Positions 17,822 to 28,328 of a DNA stretch of 64,000 nucleotides are shown here, one piece after another (position 1 is the stretch's first letter; every line of letters begins with the position of its first letter). The translations under genes and the position numbers were made by a program. Source of the DNA: Candidatus Enterococcus testudinis (lineage in GTDB: Bacteria; Bacillota; Bacilli; Lactobacillales; Enterococcaceae); assembly GCF_002140915.1 (NCBI RefSeq), contig NZ_NGKU01000001.1:1208627-1272626 (forward strand), read 5' to 3'. The notes under the pieces are model-generated. The model was not told where the DNA came from and searched no databases. It saw nothing but the letters and a program-made list of their open reading frames with translations.

Positions 17822-18705
17822 TGAATGCAAAACGTTCAGACAAAATAGCAACGGGTGTCTTATATACCGTTGCAGGCATCATTGTATTGATCTTGGCTTC
17901 ACTATTACTATATATCTTAGTCAGAGGAATTCCCCACATCAGCTGGGAGTTTCTGACTTCACCTTCTAAAGGCTATCAAGAAGGCGGCGGGATTGGAATC
18001 CAGTTATTCAACTCTCTGTATTTGTTGTTAGTGACGATGGTGATCAGCTTCCCGATTTCTTTAGGGGCCGGGATCTACTTATCTGAATATGCTAAGAAAA
18101 ACTGGGTGACGGATATCATCCGGACATCGATCGAGATTTTAAGCTCATTGCCTTCAGTAGTCGTCGGACTTTTTGGTTTCTTGATTTTTGTGATCCAGTT
18201 CGGCTATGGCTTTTCAATTATCTCTGGGGCATTGGCTTTGACGTTTTTTAATCTGCCTTTGCTGACAAGAAATGTAGAAGAATCCCTCCAAGCGATTCAT
18301 TATACGCAACGGGAAGCGGGCCTGTCTTTAGGATTATCTCGTTGGGAAACCGTGACGCGAATCGTTGTCCCTGAAGCGACTCCGGGAATTCTAACAGGGG
18401 TCATCTTGAGTTCTGGTCGGATCTTTGGTGAAGCGGCAGCCTTGATTTATACGGCAGGCCAAAGTGCGCCAGCACTTGACTTTACGAACTGGAACCCATT
18501 GAGTGTATCTAGTCCAATCGGTATCTTCCGTCAAGCAGAAACATTGGCTGTCCACATTTGGAAAATCAATACAGAAGGAACCATGCCTGACGGCGTGCAA
18601 GTCTCTGCTGGTGCTTCTGCTGTATTGATCATTGCCGTTTTATTATTCAACTTTGGCGCACGTGCGGTCGGCAAACGATTGTACCGTAAAATGACGTCTG
18701 CATAA
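17821..18705 (+). CDS. pstA: Phosphate ABC transporter permease PstA
   Basis: 294 aa with about six membrane helices and the EAA loop QREAGLSLGLSRWETVTRIVVPEATPGILTG. Second half of the phosphate channel. Overlaps pstC by one base and is followed 13 nt later by pstB. Confidence 0.95.
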   Translation: MNAKRSDKIATGVLYTVAGIIVLILASLLLYILVRGIPHISWEFLTSPSKGYQEGGGIGIQLFNSLYLLLVTMVISFPISLGAGIYLSEYAKKNWVTDIIRTSIEILSSLPSVVVGLFGFLIFVIQFGYGFSIISGALALTFFNLPLLTRNVEESLQAIHYTQREAGLSLGLSRWETVTRIVVPEATPGILTGVILSSGRIFGEAAALIYTAGQSAPALDFTNWNPLSVSSPIGIFRQAETLAVHIWKINTEGTMPDGVQVSAGASAVLIIAVLLFNFGARAVGKRLYRKMTSA

Positions 18706-18718
18706 GGAGCATAACAAT

Positions 18719-19525
18719 ATGAACGATTATAATTGGGATGAACGCAATATCATCACATTTGACAAACCTGAAGATGTCGCATTGTATACCGAAGATCTGC
18801 ATGTGTGGTACGGAACCAACGAAGCGATCAAAGGCATCGATCTTCAATTTGAAAAAAATAAAATCACTGCCTTGATTGGCCCTTCAGGCTGTGGGAAATC
18901 AACCTACTTACGTTCGCTGAACCGCATGAACGATGGTATCGCCAATACGAAAGTCACTGGCAAAATCATGTATAAAGAGGTCGATGTCAATACAAAGGAA
19001 GTCGATGTTTATGAAATGCGCAAACGAATCGGCATGGTGTTTCAACGACCAAATCCTTTCAGCAAATCAATCTATGACAATATTACTTTCGCCTTGAAGC
19101 GTCACGGTGAAAGAAATAAGAAGAAATTAGACGAAGCAGTAGAAACAAGTCTGAAACAAGCTGCCCTCTGGGATCAGGTCAAAGACAGTTTAGACAAAAG
19201 TGCCTTGGCTCTTTCCGGCGGACAGCAACAACGTCTTTGTATCGCCCGTGCAATCGCGATGAAACCAGATATCTTGTTGCTTGATGAACCTGCCAGTGCA
19301 TTGGATCCTATCTCAACAGGGACGGTAGAAGAAACACTGGTCAACTTGAAAAATGATTATTCAATCATTATCGTGACGCATAACATGCAACAAGCAGCAC
19401 GGATCAGTGACTATACGGCATTCTTTTATCTTGGCAATGCAATTGAGTATGATGAAACAAGGAAAGTCTTCACACGTCCAAAGATCCAAGCGACAGAAGA
19501 TTACGTATCAGGTCACTTTGGCTAA
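18719..19525 (+). CDS. pstB: Phosphate ABC transporter ATPase PstB (first copy)
   Basis: 268 aa. Walker [11 protein letters not shown]-loop MVFQRPNPFSKSIYDN, signature [16 protein letters not shown], Walker B ILLLDEPASALDP, H-loop IVTHNMQQA. Hydrolyses ATP to drive phosphate import. It carries an extra N-terminal stretch of about 20 residues compared with the next copy. Two pstB genes in tandem are usual in enterococci and streptococci. Confidence 0.96.
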   Translation: MNDYNWDERNIITFDKPEDVALYTEDLHVWYGTNEAIKGIDLQFEKNKITALIGPSGCGKSTYLRSLNRMNDGIANTKVTGKIMYKEVDVNTKEVDVYEMRKRIGMVFQRPNPFSKSIYDNITFALKRHGERNKKKLDEAVETSLKQAALWDQVKDSLDKSALALSGGQQQRLCIARAIAMKPDILLLDEPASALDPISTGTVEETLVNLKNDYSIIIVTHNMQQAARISDYTAFFYLGNAIEYDETRKVFTRPKIQATEDYVSGHFG

Positions 19526-19555
19526 TCAAGCTGATCAGTAAACGGAGGCAAATCA

Positions 19556-20314
19556 ATGGCAGAAGAAATAATTACATCAAAAGATCTGCATTTATATTAC
19601 GGCAAAAAAGAAGCATTAAAGGGCATTGATCTTTCCATCAATAAAGGAGAAATCACCGCGATGATCGGTCCTTCCGGCTGTGGCAAATCGACCTATCTGC
19701 GTTCGTTGAACCGGATGAATGATCTGATCCCTGGTGTGACAATTACCGGAAGTGTCGTGTATAATGGCAAAGATATTTATAGTCCAAAACAAGATATTGT
19801 TGATTTACGCAAAGAAATCGGCATGGTTTTCCAACAACCAAATCCTTTTCCATTTTCGATTTATGAAAACGTCATTTATGGGTTAAAATTAAAAGGTGTC
19901 AAAGATAAGGATATTTTGGATAAAACAGTCGAAGAGAGTCTAAAAGCCGCGTCAGTGTGGGAAGACGTCAAAGATAAATTGCACCATAGTGCGCTATCTC
20001 TTTCAGGTGGACAGCAACAACGGGTCTGTATTGCTCGGGTGCTGGCCGTAGATCCAGAAATCATTTTGCTGGATGAGCCAACGAGTGCCCTTGATCCCAT
20101 TTCTTCTGGGAAAATCGAAAATACATTATTGGCCCTTAAAGACCGCTACACGATGATCATTGTGACCCATAACATGTCGCAAGCTTCTCGAATCTCTGAC
20201 AAGACGGCTTTCTTTTTAGACGGCAATTTGATTGAATTTAATGACACCAAAAAAGTATTCTTAAGTCCAAGCAAAAAAGAAACAGAAGATTATATCTCAG
20301 GAAGATTCGGATAG
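19556..20314 (+). CDS. pstB: Phosphate ABC transporter ATPase PstB (second copy)
   Basis: 252 aa with Walker [40 protein letters not shown], Walker [13 protein letters not shown] and IVTHNMSQA. Parallel to the preceding gene and probably able to form homo- or heterodimers with it. RBS GGAGG at 19543-19547. Confidence 0.96.
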   Translation: MAEEIITSKDLHLYYGKKEALKGIDLSINKGEITAMIGPSGCGKSTYLRSLNRMNDLIPGVTITGSVVYNGKDIYSPKQDIVDLRKEIGMVFQQPNPFPFSIYENVIYGLKLKGVKDKDILDKTVEESLKAASVWEDVKDKLHHSALSLSGGQQQRVCIARVLAVDPEIILLDEPTSALDPISSGKIENTLLALKDRYTMIIVTHNMSQASRISDKTAFFLDGNLIEFNDTKKVFLSPSKKETEDYISGRFG

Positions 20315-20325
20315 GAGGAAAAGGG

Positions 20326-21003
20326 ATGTTGCGTACACAATTTGAAGAAGAATTACTGAATTTGCATAATCAGTTTTACGAGATGGGGATGTTGGTCAGC
20401 AACGCGATCCATAACTCAGTTCGGGCATATGTCAAACATGACAAAGAAATTGCCCAACAAGTCATTGAAAACGATGAAGCAATCAACAATATGGAAGTCC
20501 GTTTAGAAAAGAAAAGTTTTGAAATGATTGCCTTGCAACAACCGGTCACAACGGATCTGAGGATGATCATCACGGTCATGAAAGCCAGCTCTGACTTAGA
20601 GCGCATGGGCGACCATGCAGTCTCAATCGCCAAATCAACGATCCGCGTCAAAGGCGAAACCAGAATCGCAGAAATCGAAAAAGAAATTTCTGACATGTCT
20701 GATTATGTCAAAAAAATGGTCGATAATGTACTTGTGGCTTATGTCAAAACAGACCAAGACGATGCCCGCATGATTGCGCAAATGGACGAACGGGTCAATG
20801 AATATTATCGTGATATTTATTACCAAACGATCGAAAGTATGAAAGCCAATCCTGAAACGGTTGTCAGCGGGACTGATTATCTGTCAGTCGCCCAGTATCT
20901 AGAAAGAATTGGTGACTATGTCACCAATATCTGTGAGTGGATCGTCTACTTAGCGACAGGGAAAATCAGCGAATTGAATACCAATCGGACTGAAATGATC
21001 TGA
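20326..21003 (+). CDS. phoU: Phosphate transport regulator PhoU
   Basis: 225 aa helical protein made of two PhoU three-helix repeats, each with acidic metal-binding patterns (MKASSDLERMGDHAVSIAKS and VAQYLERIGDYVTNICEW). It restrains Pst transport and phosphate signalling when phosphate is plentiful. Last gene of the operon, 11 nt after the second pstB. Confidence 0.95.
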   Translation: MLRTQFEEELLNLHNQFYEMGMLVSNAIHNSVRAYVKHDKEIAQQVIENDEAINNMEVRLEKKSFEMIALQQPVTTDLRMIITVMKASSDLERMGDHAVSIAKSTIRVKGETRIAEIEKEISDMSDYVKKMVDNVLVAYVKTDQDDARMIAQMDERVNEYYRDIYYQTIESMKANPETVVSGTDYLSVAQYLERIGDYVTNICEWIVYLATGKISELNTNRTEMI

Positions 21004-21021
21004 TTTGAGATGAATGAAGGG

Positions 21022-21052
21022 AACATTGTCGATGACAGTGTTTCTTTTTTTT
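21022..21052 (+). terminator. Terminator of the pst operon
   Basis: Nine-bp stem AACATTGTC (21022-21030) with GACAGTGTT (21034-21042), one G-T pair, GAT loop, then TCTTTTTTTT. Confidence 0.85.
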
Positions 21053-21141
21053 GGTAAAGTGAATATGCAGCCTAAACAAAAATAATCAGATGATTCAGCC
21101 CTTCAAAACTACCCATACTGCAGATTGACCGAAAGTTGGTA

Positions 21142-21180
21142 CTTAAGACCTATGACACATATCCGCAAAAAAGGCATAAT
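21142..21180 (+). promoter_or_regulatory. Promoter of liaXYZ with upstream CTTAAGACC element
   Basis: ATGACA (21152-21157), 17 nt, CATAAT (21175-21180) forms a weak promoter. CTTAAGACC (21142-21150) abuts the -35, the place an activating response regulator would bind. A LiaR site is expected in front of liaXYZ in enterococci, but the match to the LiaR consensus is from memory and not secure. Confidence 0.5.
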
Positions 21181-21232
21181 AGGTTCGTAAGCTAAATAAG
21201 CAATCACACATTTGCTGAAGGAGGCAATTTCC

Positions 21233-22795
21233 ATGAACGAAAGAGAACGTATTTTGGATCTAGTAAAAAAAGGTGTGCTTTCTACAGAAGAAGCCTTAGA
21301 TTTACTGGAAAGTATGGCAAAAGACAAAGATGAACAACAAATCAACCAAGCTGCAGCTGAAGTGACCGCTGATAAGACAACTGATATTTTTGATGAAGTT
21401 GAACCGACAACTATAGAGACCGACGATTTTGATGGAGAAGAAAAATTACGTCAAAACGAAGCGCAAGACAAAGAAAACTTAGAAAAGATTTTAGACAGCC
21501 TTGCTACAGATGCCAATCAAGCGTCTGCTGAATTAGATGAAATCAATGTTGAGATCGCTGGTTTGAAAGAAGAGTTGAAGGAAGCACAAGAAACAGTGAT
21601 GCAACTGAATACCAAAGAAGAGTTGGATCAATTATCTGATGAAGAATTGGCATCAAGACAAGAAGCTGAATCTACAATTACAGACCTTGAAGAGTCATTA
21701 GATGCTTTGACCGAGGAAAAAGCAGCACTGGATGCAAAATTGAAAAATATTCGTAAAGACCAATGGTCACAAGCGAAAGAAAAAATCAGTCAAAAATTAG
21801 ATATTCCTGAAGACTGGAAAGAACAAGCCACAGATACCATTAATCAAGTCAGTGAAAAAATGGTCGACGCAGGCAGTCATTTCGGTAGATTCTTGAAAAA
21901 AACCATGCGGACAGTGACTGATTCGGTCAATGACAACATGGAATGGAAAGACATCAACTTGAAAGTCCCTGGTGTCGCAGCCACAAAATTCGAACATACA
22001 TTTACGTATGAAGAAACTGAGGCTACCTTGATCGATATCAAATTAGCCAACGGGAATGTGACTTTTGCAACTTGGGATGGTCCAGGTGTCAAAGTGGATG
22101 CCAAAATCAAATTATATGGTAAAATGGAAGCTGTTGAACCATTTGAAGCCTTTGAAACAAGAAGTCAGATCGAGGTGGATGATGAACGGATCTCGTTCCA
22201 AATTCCTAACAAACGGATCAGAGCTGATTTAGATTTCTACTTGCCAAAACGGACCTATGACCACGTAGCAGTCAAATTATTGAATGGCAATGTGATCGTC
22301 AATGACTTAGATGCAAAAGATATCTACACGAAATCAACCAATGGCAATATCGATTTCCGTCAAGTTAATGCATCGATGTTGGAGATCGAAGGTGTCAATG
22401 GCACGATCACCGTACGAGAAGGCGACATTTTGGATGCGATCATTGAAACGGTCAATGGGGATGTTACAGTAACTGCGACACCACAAAATACCGGTATTTC
22501 ATTGGTCAACGGAAATATACGTTTAACATTCAAAGATACTAATCTACAAAAATTAAATGCCAGCTCAGTGAATGGGAATGTAAAAGTAGCACTCCCAGAA
22601 GGCATTGGCTTTGAAGGGCTTGCCAAAACAAGCTTAGGCAGTATCAACAATCGTTTGATGGATGCAGAAATCGTTCGTGAAAAGAAAGAACGCTTGAATC
22701 AATTGCTACAATTTCGTCGTGTGGCTGATAAAGTGGCCCAAATCGATTTATCCACAACGACTGGTAATGTGTTCATCAAAGACACAGACAAATAA
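21233..22795 (+). CDS. liaX: LiaX, cell-envelope stress and antimicrobial-peptide sensor
   Basis: 520 aa. An N-terminal helical domain (NERERILDLVKKGVLSTEEALDLLE) is followed by an acidic coiled-coil region (about 80-180, rich in EEL/EAQ repeats) and a C-terminal DUF4097 beta-strand-repeat domain (from about 245, LANGNVTFATWDG, LLNGNVIVNDLD, SVNGNVKVALPEG). In E. faecalis LiaX binds daptomycin and controls the LiaFSR response (published for that species). AAGGAGG at 21218-21224 fixes the ATG. LiaFSR itself is not in the window. Confidence 0.9.
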   Translation: MNERERILDLVKKGVLSTEEALDLLESMAKDKDEQQINQAAAEVTADKTTDIFDEVEPTTIETDDFDGEEKLRQNEAQDKENLEKILDSLATDANQASAELDEINVEIAGLKEELKEAQETVMQLNTKEELDQLSDEELASRQEAESTITDLEESLDALTEEKAALDAKLKNIRKDQWSQAKEKISQKLDIPEDWKEQATDTINQVSEKMVDAGSHFGRFLKKTMRTVTDSVNDNMEWKDINLKVPGVAATKFEHTFTYEETEATLIDIKLANGNVTFATWDGPGVKVDAKIKLYGKMEAVEPFEAFETRSQIEVDDERISFQIPNKRIRADLDFYLPKRTYDHVAVKLLNGNVIVNDLDAKDIYTKSTNGNIDFRQVNASMLEIEGVNGTITVREGDILDAIIETVNGDVTVTATPQNTGISLVNGNIRLTFKDTNLQKLNASSVNGNVKVALPEGIGFEGLAKTSLGSINNRLMDAEIVREKKERLNQLLQFRRVADKVAQIDLSTTTGNVFIKDTDK

Positions 22796-22843
22796 ACCAA
22801 ACAACTGATCTATCATTGAAGCAAAGAAGGAAGGTGTAGATAT

Positions 22844-23152
22844 ATGAACAAAAAATTAATGAAATCAACCGACAATGTTGTGATAACAGGTACTTTAGGT
22901 GGCGTAGCTGAATATTTGGGCATCGATCCAACCATCGTTCGCGTGATCTATGTCTTTCTATCTTTAGTGACAGCAGCTTTCCCTGGCATCACTTTATATA
23001 TCATATTGGCAATCTTGATTCCTTCAGGTCGTAAAAGTGCCAATGGATCTGGACATGACAATCAATATTATCAAAAAAACAATTACAAAGAATCAAGTCG
23101 TCCCCGCAAACAAGCGGAAAAGGTAGAGGATGAGGACTGGAGTGACTTCTAG
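22844..23152 (+). CDS. liaY: LiaY, PspC-domain membrane protein
   Basis: 102 aa. PspC domain with LMKSTDNVVITGTLGGVAEYLGIDPTIVRVIYVFLSL, one or two membrane helices to about residue 66, then a charged tail (SRPRKQAEKVEDEDW). Acts with LiaX and LiaZ in envelope-stress adaptation and membrane remodelling in E. faecalis. The stop overlaps the liaZ start by one base. Confidence 0.9.
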   Translation: MNKKLMKSTDNVVITGTLGGVAEYLGIDPTIVRVIYVFLSLVTAAFPGITLYIILAILIPSGRKSANGSGHDNQYYQKNNYKESSRPRKQAEKVEDEDWSDF

Positions 23153-23511
23153 TGTCTTACTTCCAACGATTGATCATGAATACTTTGACGTTTGTTGCCT
23201 TGGCAGTATTGTTGCCGAATATGGTGCATGTTGAAAGTATTTTGACCGCAGTGATCGCGAGTTTCGTATTGTCGATCCTTAATGGACTGATCAAACCGAT
23301 TCTAACAGTGATTTCTTTCCCATTGACATTACTGACATTTGGCTTGTTCAGCTTTGTCATCAATGCACTGATGTTGAATTTGACTTCTTATTTTGTCGGC
23401 GCAGCAAGTTTTGGGTTCTCCTCATTTGGCGCAGCAATTTTGGTCGCATTGATCATGTCAGTCATCAATATGATCGTCACAGAGCATCATATTGAAAAAT
23501 ATTCAAAATAA
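23152..23511 (+). CDS. liaZ: LiaZ, phage-holin-family-4-like membrane protein
   Basis: 119 aa with about four membrane helices and the YvlD-type pattern SFVLSILNGLIKPILTVISFPLTLLTFGLFSFVINALML. Third gene of liaXYZ; GTG start overlaps the liaY stop. Holin-like by fold only; no lysis gene is nearby. Confidence 0.88.
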   Translation: MSYFQRLIMNTLTFVALAVLLPNMVHVESILTAVIASFVLSILNGLIKPILTVISFPLTLLTFGLFSFVINALMLNLTSYFVGAASFGFSSFGAAILVALIMSVINMIVTEHHIEKYSK

Positions 23512-23560
23512 AAAAAGCTGTTGGCTTTCGCATCAATGCGAAGCGCCAACAGCTTTTTTT
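23511..23560. terminator. Bidirectional terminator between liaZ and pepF
   Basis: A run, then outer stem GCTGTTGGC (23517-23525) with GCCAACAGC (23545-23553), an inner stem TTCGCAT/ATGCGAA and a T run. It serves liaXYZ on the plus strand and pepF on the minus strand. Confidence 0.92.
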
Positions 23561-25259
23561 ATTCTAATTGTGATTCTGGGATACTAGCTAGAAATGCATC
23601 AACGGCGGATAAAGTATCATCCAAAGCACCTTTTTCAAAAGGTGAACGCAAGTTTGCCAGTGATAGGATTTCTAAGAATGTTTTTGTACCACCTACTTGG
23701 CAGATAGCCAAGTAATCTTGCCATGCTGTGTCATCTTTGGCAACGATAAATCGATACCAGAATTGAAATGCGCAGACTTGGGCCAACGTGTAGTCGATAT
23801 AATAAAATGGCGACTCGAAAATATGCCCTTGACGGAACCAATACAACCCGCGATCTAAATCAGGCATTTCTACATAATCGCGTTCTGGACAGTATTGTTT
23901 TTCTAATGTGCGCCAACATTGTTTTCGTTGCTCTGGTGTCCAGTCAGGATGCGTATAGACTTCTTGTTGGAAGTGATCGACCAATACACCGTATGGCAAG
24001 AATTGCAAACTGCTGGCTAGATGGGCAAATTTGTATTTTTCTGTTTCCTCTTCAAAAAAACTATCCATCCACGGCCAAGCAATAAACTCCATTGACATAG
24101 AATGGATCTCGCATGACTCAAAGTTAGGGAATAAAATTTCCGGTTCTTTGATCCATCGAGATGAGAACGCTTGAAAGGCATGACCAGCTTCATGAGTCAA
24201 GACATCGACATCCCCTGAAGTCCCATTGAAATTGGCGAAAATGAAAGGAGATTGATAGTCTTGAATGAAAGTACAATAACCGCCAGATTGTTTGCCTTTT
24301 TTGCTAAGTAAGTCTAGTAGATCATGCTCGACCATGAAATCAAAAAATGCACCTGTTTCTGATGACAGTTCATGATACATGATGCGGGCTTTTTCCACCA
24401 ATTCTTCAGGCGTGCCTTTTGGTGTGGCATTCCCAGTTGGGTAAACCAATGGTAGGTCAACATAAGTCGCATGTGGCAATTGGTTGCGTTCTGCTTGTCG
24501 TTGGTATAATTTTTGCGTGATCGGTACAACTTTTTCTAGAATTTCTTGTCGGTAAGTCTCAATCATTTTGCGGTCATAATCCCAGCGGTTCATTTGCGTG
24601 TCCGCAAATTCGACATAATTCTTGAACCCTAGCGTTTGGGCGATTTCGGTTCTGACTTTGACCATATCATCGTAAATTTGATCGAATTGGGCTTCATTGT
24701 CAGCGAAAAAGGCGGTTTGTTTTTCAAAAGCTGATTGGCGGATCTGACGGTCTTTATGTTCCGTAAAGGGACGTAGTTGTGCCAATGTATAGGTCTGACC
24801 TTGAAAATCGATTTGGGCAGATGCAACAAGCTTGCCATAATCTGAAGCCAATTGGTTTTCTTTTTGGAAAAGGGGAATCAACGATTCATCGAATAGTTTG
24901 ATGCGGCTCTCTGCAAATAGAAATAATGTTTCAGGACAAAGTTCTTTTAATTCATTTAAAACCGGCGATGATAAAAGTGTTTGATAAAACTGAAAGTCTA
25001 ATGCCTCGAAATGGGGTTGATAGTCATTCCAAAACACATCCTCCGCTTCATAAAACGTATCATGGGTATTGATTGAATAACGAATCGAAGCCAAATTTGC
25101 GGCTGTATCGATCGTGCCTCTTAATTGATTCAATGTATCTACAGCTTCTTTGGCTGAAGACAATGTAGTCGCTTCCTTTAATGAAGAAAGGGCTTGTTTA
25201 TAGGTTTCTTGGTATGTTTGAAAGTCTGGTCTTTGGTAAGTATAATCTGCAAATTTCAT
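23559..25259 (-). CDS. M3 family oligoendopeptidase (PepF-like)
   Basis: 566 aa zinc peptidase. The HExxH site is in VDVLTHEAGHAFQAF, with the downstream Glu ligand in FESCEIHSMSMEFIAWPW. The N-terminal two fifths is helical, as in thimet-like enzymes. It degrades short cytoplasmic peptides. RBS AGGAGG precedes the ATG on the minus strand. Transcribed alone, convergent with liaXYZ. Confidence 0.93.
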   Translation of the reverse strand: MKFADYTYQRPDFQTYQETYKQALSSLKEATTLSSAKEAVDTLNQLRGTIDTAANLASIRYSINTHDTFYEAEDVFWNDYQPHFEALDFQFYQTLLSSPVLNELKELCPETLFLFAESRIKLFDESLIPLFQKENQLASDYGKLVASAQIDFQGQTYTLAQLRPFTEHKDRQIRQSAFEKQTAFFADNEAQFDQIYDDMVKVRTEIAQTLGFKNYVEFADTQMNRWDYDRKMIETYRQEILEKVVPITQKLYQRQAERNQLPHATYVDLPLVYPTGNATPKGTPEELVEKARIMYHELSSETGAFFDFMVEHDLLDLLSKKGKQSGGYCTFIQDYQSPFIFANFNGTSGDVDVLTHEAGHAFQAFSSRWIKEPEILFPNFESCEIHSMSMEFIAWPWMDSFFEEETEKYKFAHLASSLQFLPYGVLVDHFQQEVYTHPDWTPEQRKQCWRTLEKQYCPERDYVEMPDLDRGLYWFRQGHIFESPFYYIDYTLAQVCAFQFWYRFIVAKDDTAWQDYLAICQVGGTKTFLEILSLANLRSPFEKGALDDTLSAVDAFLASIPESQLE

Positions 25260-25424
25260 TTTTTATTCCCTCCTTACGTCAATCATACCATAAAACAAAA
25301 AAAGAATAACGGTCACGCGAAGGCGAAGGTAGTATCTTTCCTCAGAGAATGATAAAATAGAACAAGAATAGCGCATGAAAGATATGCGTTTCCAATGATA
25401 ATCAATGAGAAAAGAGGGAATCAA

Positions 25425-26360
25425 ATGGCAGAAACAGTCAAAGTCAGTGAACTGGCTGAGGCGTTAAAATTAGAAATTATCGAAGGCAATGAGACCAGTT
25501 TAGAACGGGAGATTTTTACTGGTGATATTTCACGGCCTGGATTAGAATTAACGGGTTATTTTAATTATTACTCACATGATCGCTTACAGCTGTTTGGCAG
25601 CAAGGAAATCACGTTTGCTGAACGGATGATGCCAGAGGAACGACTGATGGTTATGCGAAAAATGTGTGCTGATGATACGCCAGGTTTCATTGTATCAAGA
25701 GGATTGGCTGTTCAAGAAGAAATGATTCAAGCCTGTCGCGAAAACAATATCGCATTGTTGCGTTCACCGATTTCCACATCAAGATTGCAAGGCGAACTGT
25801 CTAGTTTTCTAGATGGACGCTTGGCTTCTCGTACCAGCGTCCATGGGGTATTGGTGGATGTCTATGGCTTGGGTGTCTTGATTCAAGGGGATAGCGGTAT
25901 TGGTAAGAGTGAAACGGCGTTAGAATTGATCAAACGCGGGCATCGTTTGATTGCGGATGACCGGGTAGATGTCTATAAACAAGATGAATTGACCCTCGTC
26001 GGTGAGCCGCCGAAGATTCTGCAGCATTTGATTGAGATCCGTGGTATCGGGATCATCGATGTCATGAACTTGTTCGGTGCGAGTGCTGTCCGAGGCTATA
26101 TGCAAGTCCAAGTGGCTGTATATTTAGAAGCATGGGCGAAAGACAAAAAATATGACCGATTAGGAACAGATGATACAACGGTTGAAATTGGTGGTGTGGA
26201 TGTGCCGCAAATCAAAATCCCGGTAAAAACTGGACGAAATGTGGCTATCATTATAGAGGTTGCGGCAATGAATTTCCGGGCCAAAACAATGGGCTATGAT
26301 GCAACCAAAACATTTGAAAATCGATTGACACAATTGATCGAAGAAAATTCTGGAAACTAA
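25425..26360 (+). CDS. hprK: HPr kinase/phosphorylase
   Basis: 311 aa. Catalytic His140 in [11 protein letters not shown], Walker A GDSGIGKS at 155-162, and the family signature [15 protein letters not shown]. It phosphorylates HPr on Ser46 when glycolytic intermediates are high, making the co-repressor of CcpA (encoded at 32805), and removes it otherwise. ATG 25425 follows AGAGGGAA; the longer frame from 25395 has no site. Heads hprK-lgt-gpsA-galU. Confidence 0.97.
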   Translation: MAETVKVSELAEALKLEIIEGNETSLEREIFTGDISRPGLELTGYFNYYSHDRLQLFGSKEITFAERMMPEERLMVMRKMCADDTPGFIVSRGLAVQEEMIQACRENNIALLRSPISTSRLQGELSSFLDGRLASRTSVHGVLVDVYGLGVLIQGDSGIGKSETALELIKRGHRLIADDRVDVYKQDELTLVGEPPKILQHLIEIRGIGIIDVMNLFGASAVRGYMQVQVAVYLEAWAKDKKYDRLGTDDTTVEIGGVDVPQIKIPVKTGRNVAIIIEVAAMNFRAKTMGYDATKTFENRLTQLIEENSGN

Positions 26361-26374
26361 AAGGGGTTAGATGG

Positions 26375-27205
26375 ATGTTAGCTGTAATAAATCGTGTTGC
26401 ATTTGAATTATTTGGTTTACCCATATATTGGTATGCGATCATTATCGTTTCTGGTGTGATCATTGCCATGTGGTTGAGTACTAGAGAAGCTGTCCGCGTA
26501 GGTTTAAAGCCGGATGACGTGACGGACTTTATGTTGATTGGTTTGCCAGTGTCGATCATAGGCGCTCGTTTGTATTATATTCTGTTTGACCTGCCCTATT
26601 ATTTGAATGATCCAGGGCAGATATTCAATATCCGTTCAGGAGGGATCGCCATTTATGGTGCCCTGATTGCAGGAGGCATTTGGTTATACTTTTTCTGTCA
26701 ACGCAATTTTATCTCAACTTGGACCTTTTTAGATATTGCTGCACCGAGTGTGTTGTTGGCACAAGGCATTGGGCGCTGGGGCAACTTCATGAACCATGAA
26801 GCCCATGGGGAAGAAGTCAGCCGCGCGTTCTTAGAAAGCATGCATTTACCGAAGTTTATCATTGACAATATGTACATCGATGAAGCTTACCGGCAACCTA
26901 CGTTCTTATATGAATCTGTTTGGAATGTGATTGGCTTTATCGTATTGATCGTTTTGCGTAAGAAAACAGGTCTCTTAAAAGAAGGCGAAGTTTTCTTAGG
27001 TTACTTGATGTGGTATGGCTTTGGCCGTTTCTTTATTGAAGGGATGCGGACAGATAGTCTATATCTCGTAGGAGATTTGAGAGTGTCGCAAGCATTGTCG
27101 GCATTGTTATTTGTTGGTGCGATCGTATTGTTGATTTGGCGCCGTAAAAAAGAAGCACCAAAAGAGTATAATCGCGGATTTGGCAACAACCAATTTTTAA
27201 TCTAA
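26375..27205 (+). CDS. lgt: Prolipoprotein diacylglyceryl transferase
   Basis: 276 aa with seven predicted membrane helices and the Lgt signature GRWGNFMNHEAHGEE. It transfers diacylglycerol from phosphatidylglycerol to the lipobox Cys of prolipoproteins such as PstS. It begins 14 nt after hprK. The hprK-lgt order is conserved in lactic bacteria. Confidence 0.96.
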   Translation: MLAVINRVAFELFGLPIYWYAIIIVSGVIIAMWLSTREAVRVGLKPDDVTDFMLIGLPVSIIGARLYYILFDLPYYLNDPGQIFNIRSGGIAIYGALIAGGIWLYFFCQRNFISTWTFLDIAAPSVLLAQGIGRWGNFMNHEAHGEEVSRAFLESMHLPKFIIDNMYIDEAYRQPTFLYESVWNVIGFIVLIVLRKKTGLLKEGEVFLGYLMWYGFGRFFIEGMRTDSLYLVGDLRVSQALSALLFVGAIVLLIWRRKKEAPKEYNRGFGNNQFLI

Positions 27206-27278
27206 CAGTTATTTTTGCTGAAATATGCTAAAATAAAGAATGCTTAGATGCAATGAAATTTATGAGGAGGTTTCCATA

Positions 27279-28295
27279 GTGAAACAAAAAATAGCCGTTT
27301 TAGGACCTGGTTCATGGGGAACTGCTCTGGCAAAAGTCCTATCTGAAAATGGACATCAAGTGACGATTTGGGGCAACAATCCCGCACAAATCGATGAAAT
27401 CAACAACTACCATACGAATCGTCATTATTTACCCGATTTGAAACTTCCGCAAAATATTTTGGGTTGTAAAGATATGGCAGAAGCAATCGAAGATGCTGAT
27501 GCAGTCTTGTTCGTCGTGCCAACGAAAGCGATTCGAGCTGTGGCACAAGAATTCAGAACAACGACCAAAAATCAACCAATGATCATCCATGCCTCTAAAG
27601 GCTTGGAACAAGGCAGTCATAAGCGCATTTCAGAAGTCTTGGCAGAAGAAATCAGTAGCGATAAGCGCAAAGATATTGTCGTACTATCAGGACCTTCCCA
27701 TGCGGAAGAAGTAGCTGTTAGGGATATTACCACGATTACTGCAGCGTGCGAAGATGCGGCATCTGCCAAATATGTTCAAGATTTATTTATGAATGATTAT
27801 TTCCGGATTTATACCAACAATGATGTCATTGGGGTCGAGACAGGCGCTGCATTGAAAAACATCATCGCCATCGGTGCCGGTGCGATCGCAGGGCTTGGCT
27901 TTGGCGATGATGCCAAAGCTGCGATCATGACCCGTGGATTGGCTGAAATCAGTCGTCTCGGCGTGGCAATGGGGGCCAATCCATTGACCTTTATCGGTTT
28001 GAGCGGTGTTGGCGACTTAATCGTTACCTGTACAAGTGTCCATTCAAGAAATTGGCGTGCCGGTAACTTACTAGGCAAAGGCCATAGTCTTGATGAAGTG
28101 TTGGACAATATGGGTATGATCGTCGAAGGCGTCTCCACCACTAAAGCAGCCCGTGAACTTGCTGAAGATTTGTCAGTGGATATGCCAATCACAGAAACAA
28201 TCTATTCTGTGCTCTATGAAGGAAAAGATATTCACCAAGCAGCGAAAGATATCATGTTGCGAGATGGCAAAGTTGAAAATGAATTTACAATCTAA
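27279..28295 (+). CDS. gpsA: Glycerol-3-phosphate dehydrogenase [NAD(P)+]
   Basis: 338 aa. N-terminal Rossmann motif [13 protein letters not shown], catalytic region [29 protein letters not shown] and [19 protein letters not shown]. Makes glycerol-3-phosphate for phospholipid synthesis. GTG 27279 is preferred because GAGGAGG (27264-27270) precedes it by 8 nt. Confidence 0.96.
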   Translation: MKQKIAVLGPGSWGTALAKVLSENGHQVTIWGNNPAQIDEINNYHTNRHYLPDLKLPQNILGCKDMAEAIEDADAVLFVVPTKAIRAVAQEFRTTTKNQPMIIHASKGLEQGSHKRISEVLAEEISSDKRKDIVVLSGPSHAEEVAVRDITTITAACEDAASAKYVQDLFMNDYFRIYTNNDVIGVETGAALKNIIAIGAGAIAGLGFGDDAKAAIMTRGLAEISRLGVAMGANPLTFIGLSGVGDLIVTCTSVHSRNWRAGNLLGKGHSLDEVLDNMGMIVEGVSTTKAARELAEDLSVDMPITETIYSVLYEGKDIHQAAKDIMLRDGKVENEFTI

Positions 28296-28328
28296 AGATA
28301 GTATTGATGGGATAAAGGAGCGAATGAC

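Noticed and set aside
23152..23511. Phage holin from a prophage
   Set aside because: No other phage genes nearby; it is the third gene of liaXYZ, with overlapping start, so the holin-like fold is that of LiaZ/YvlD.
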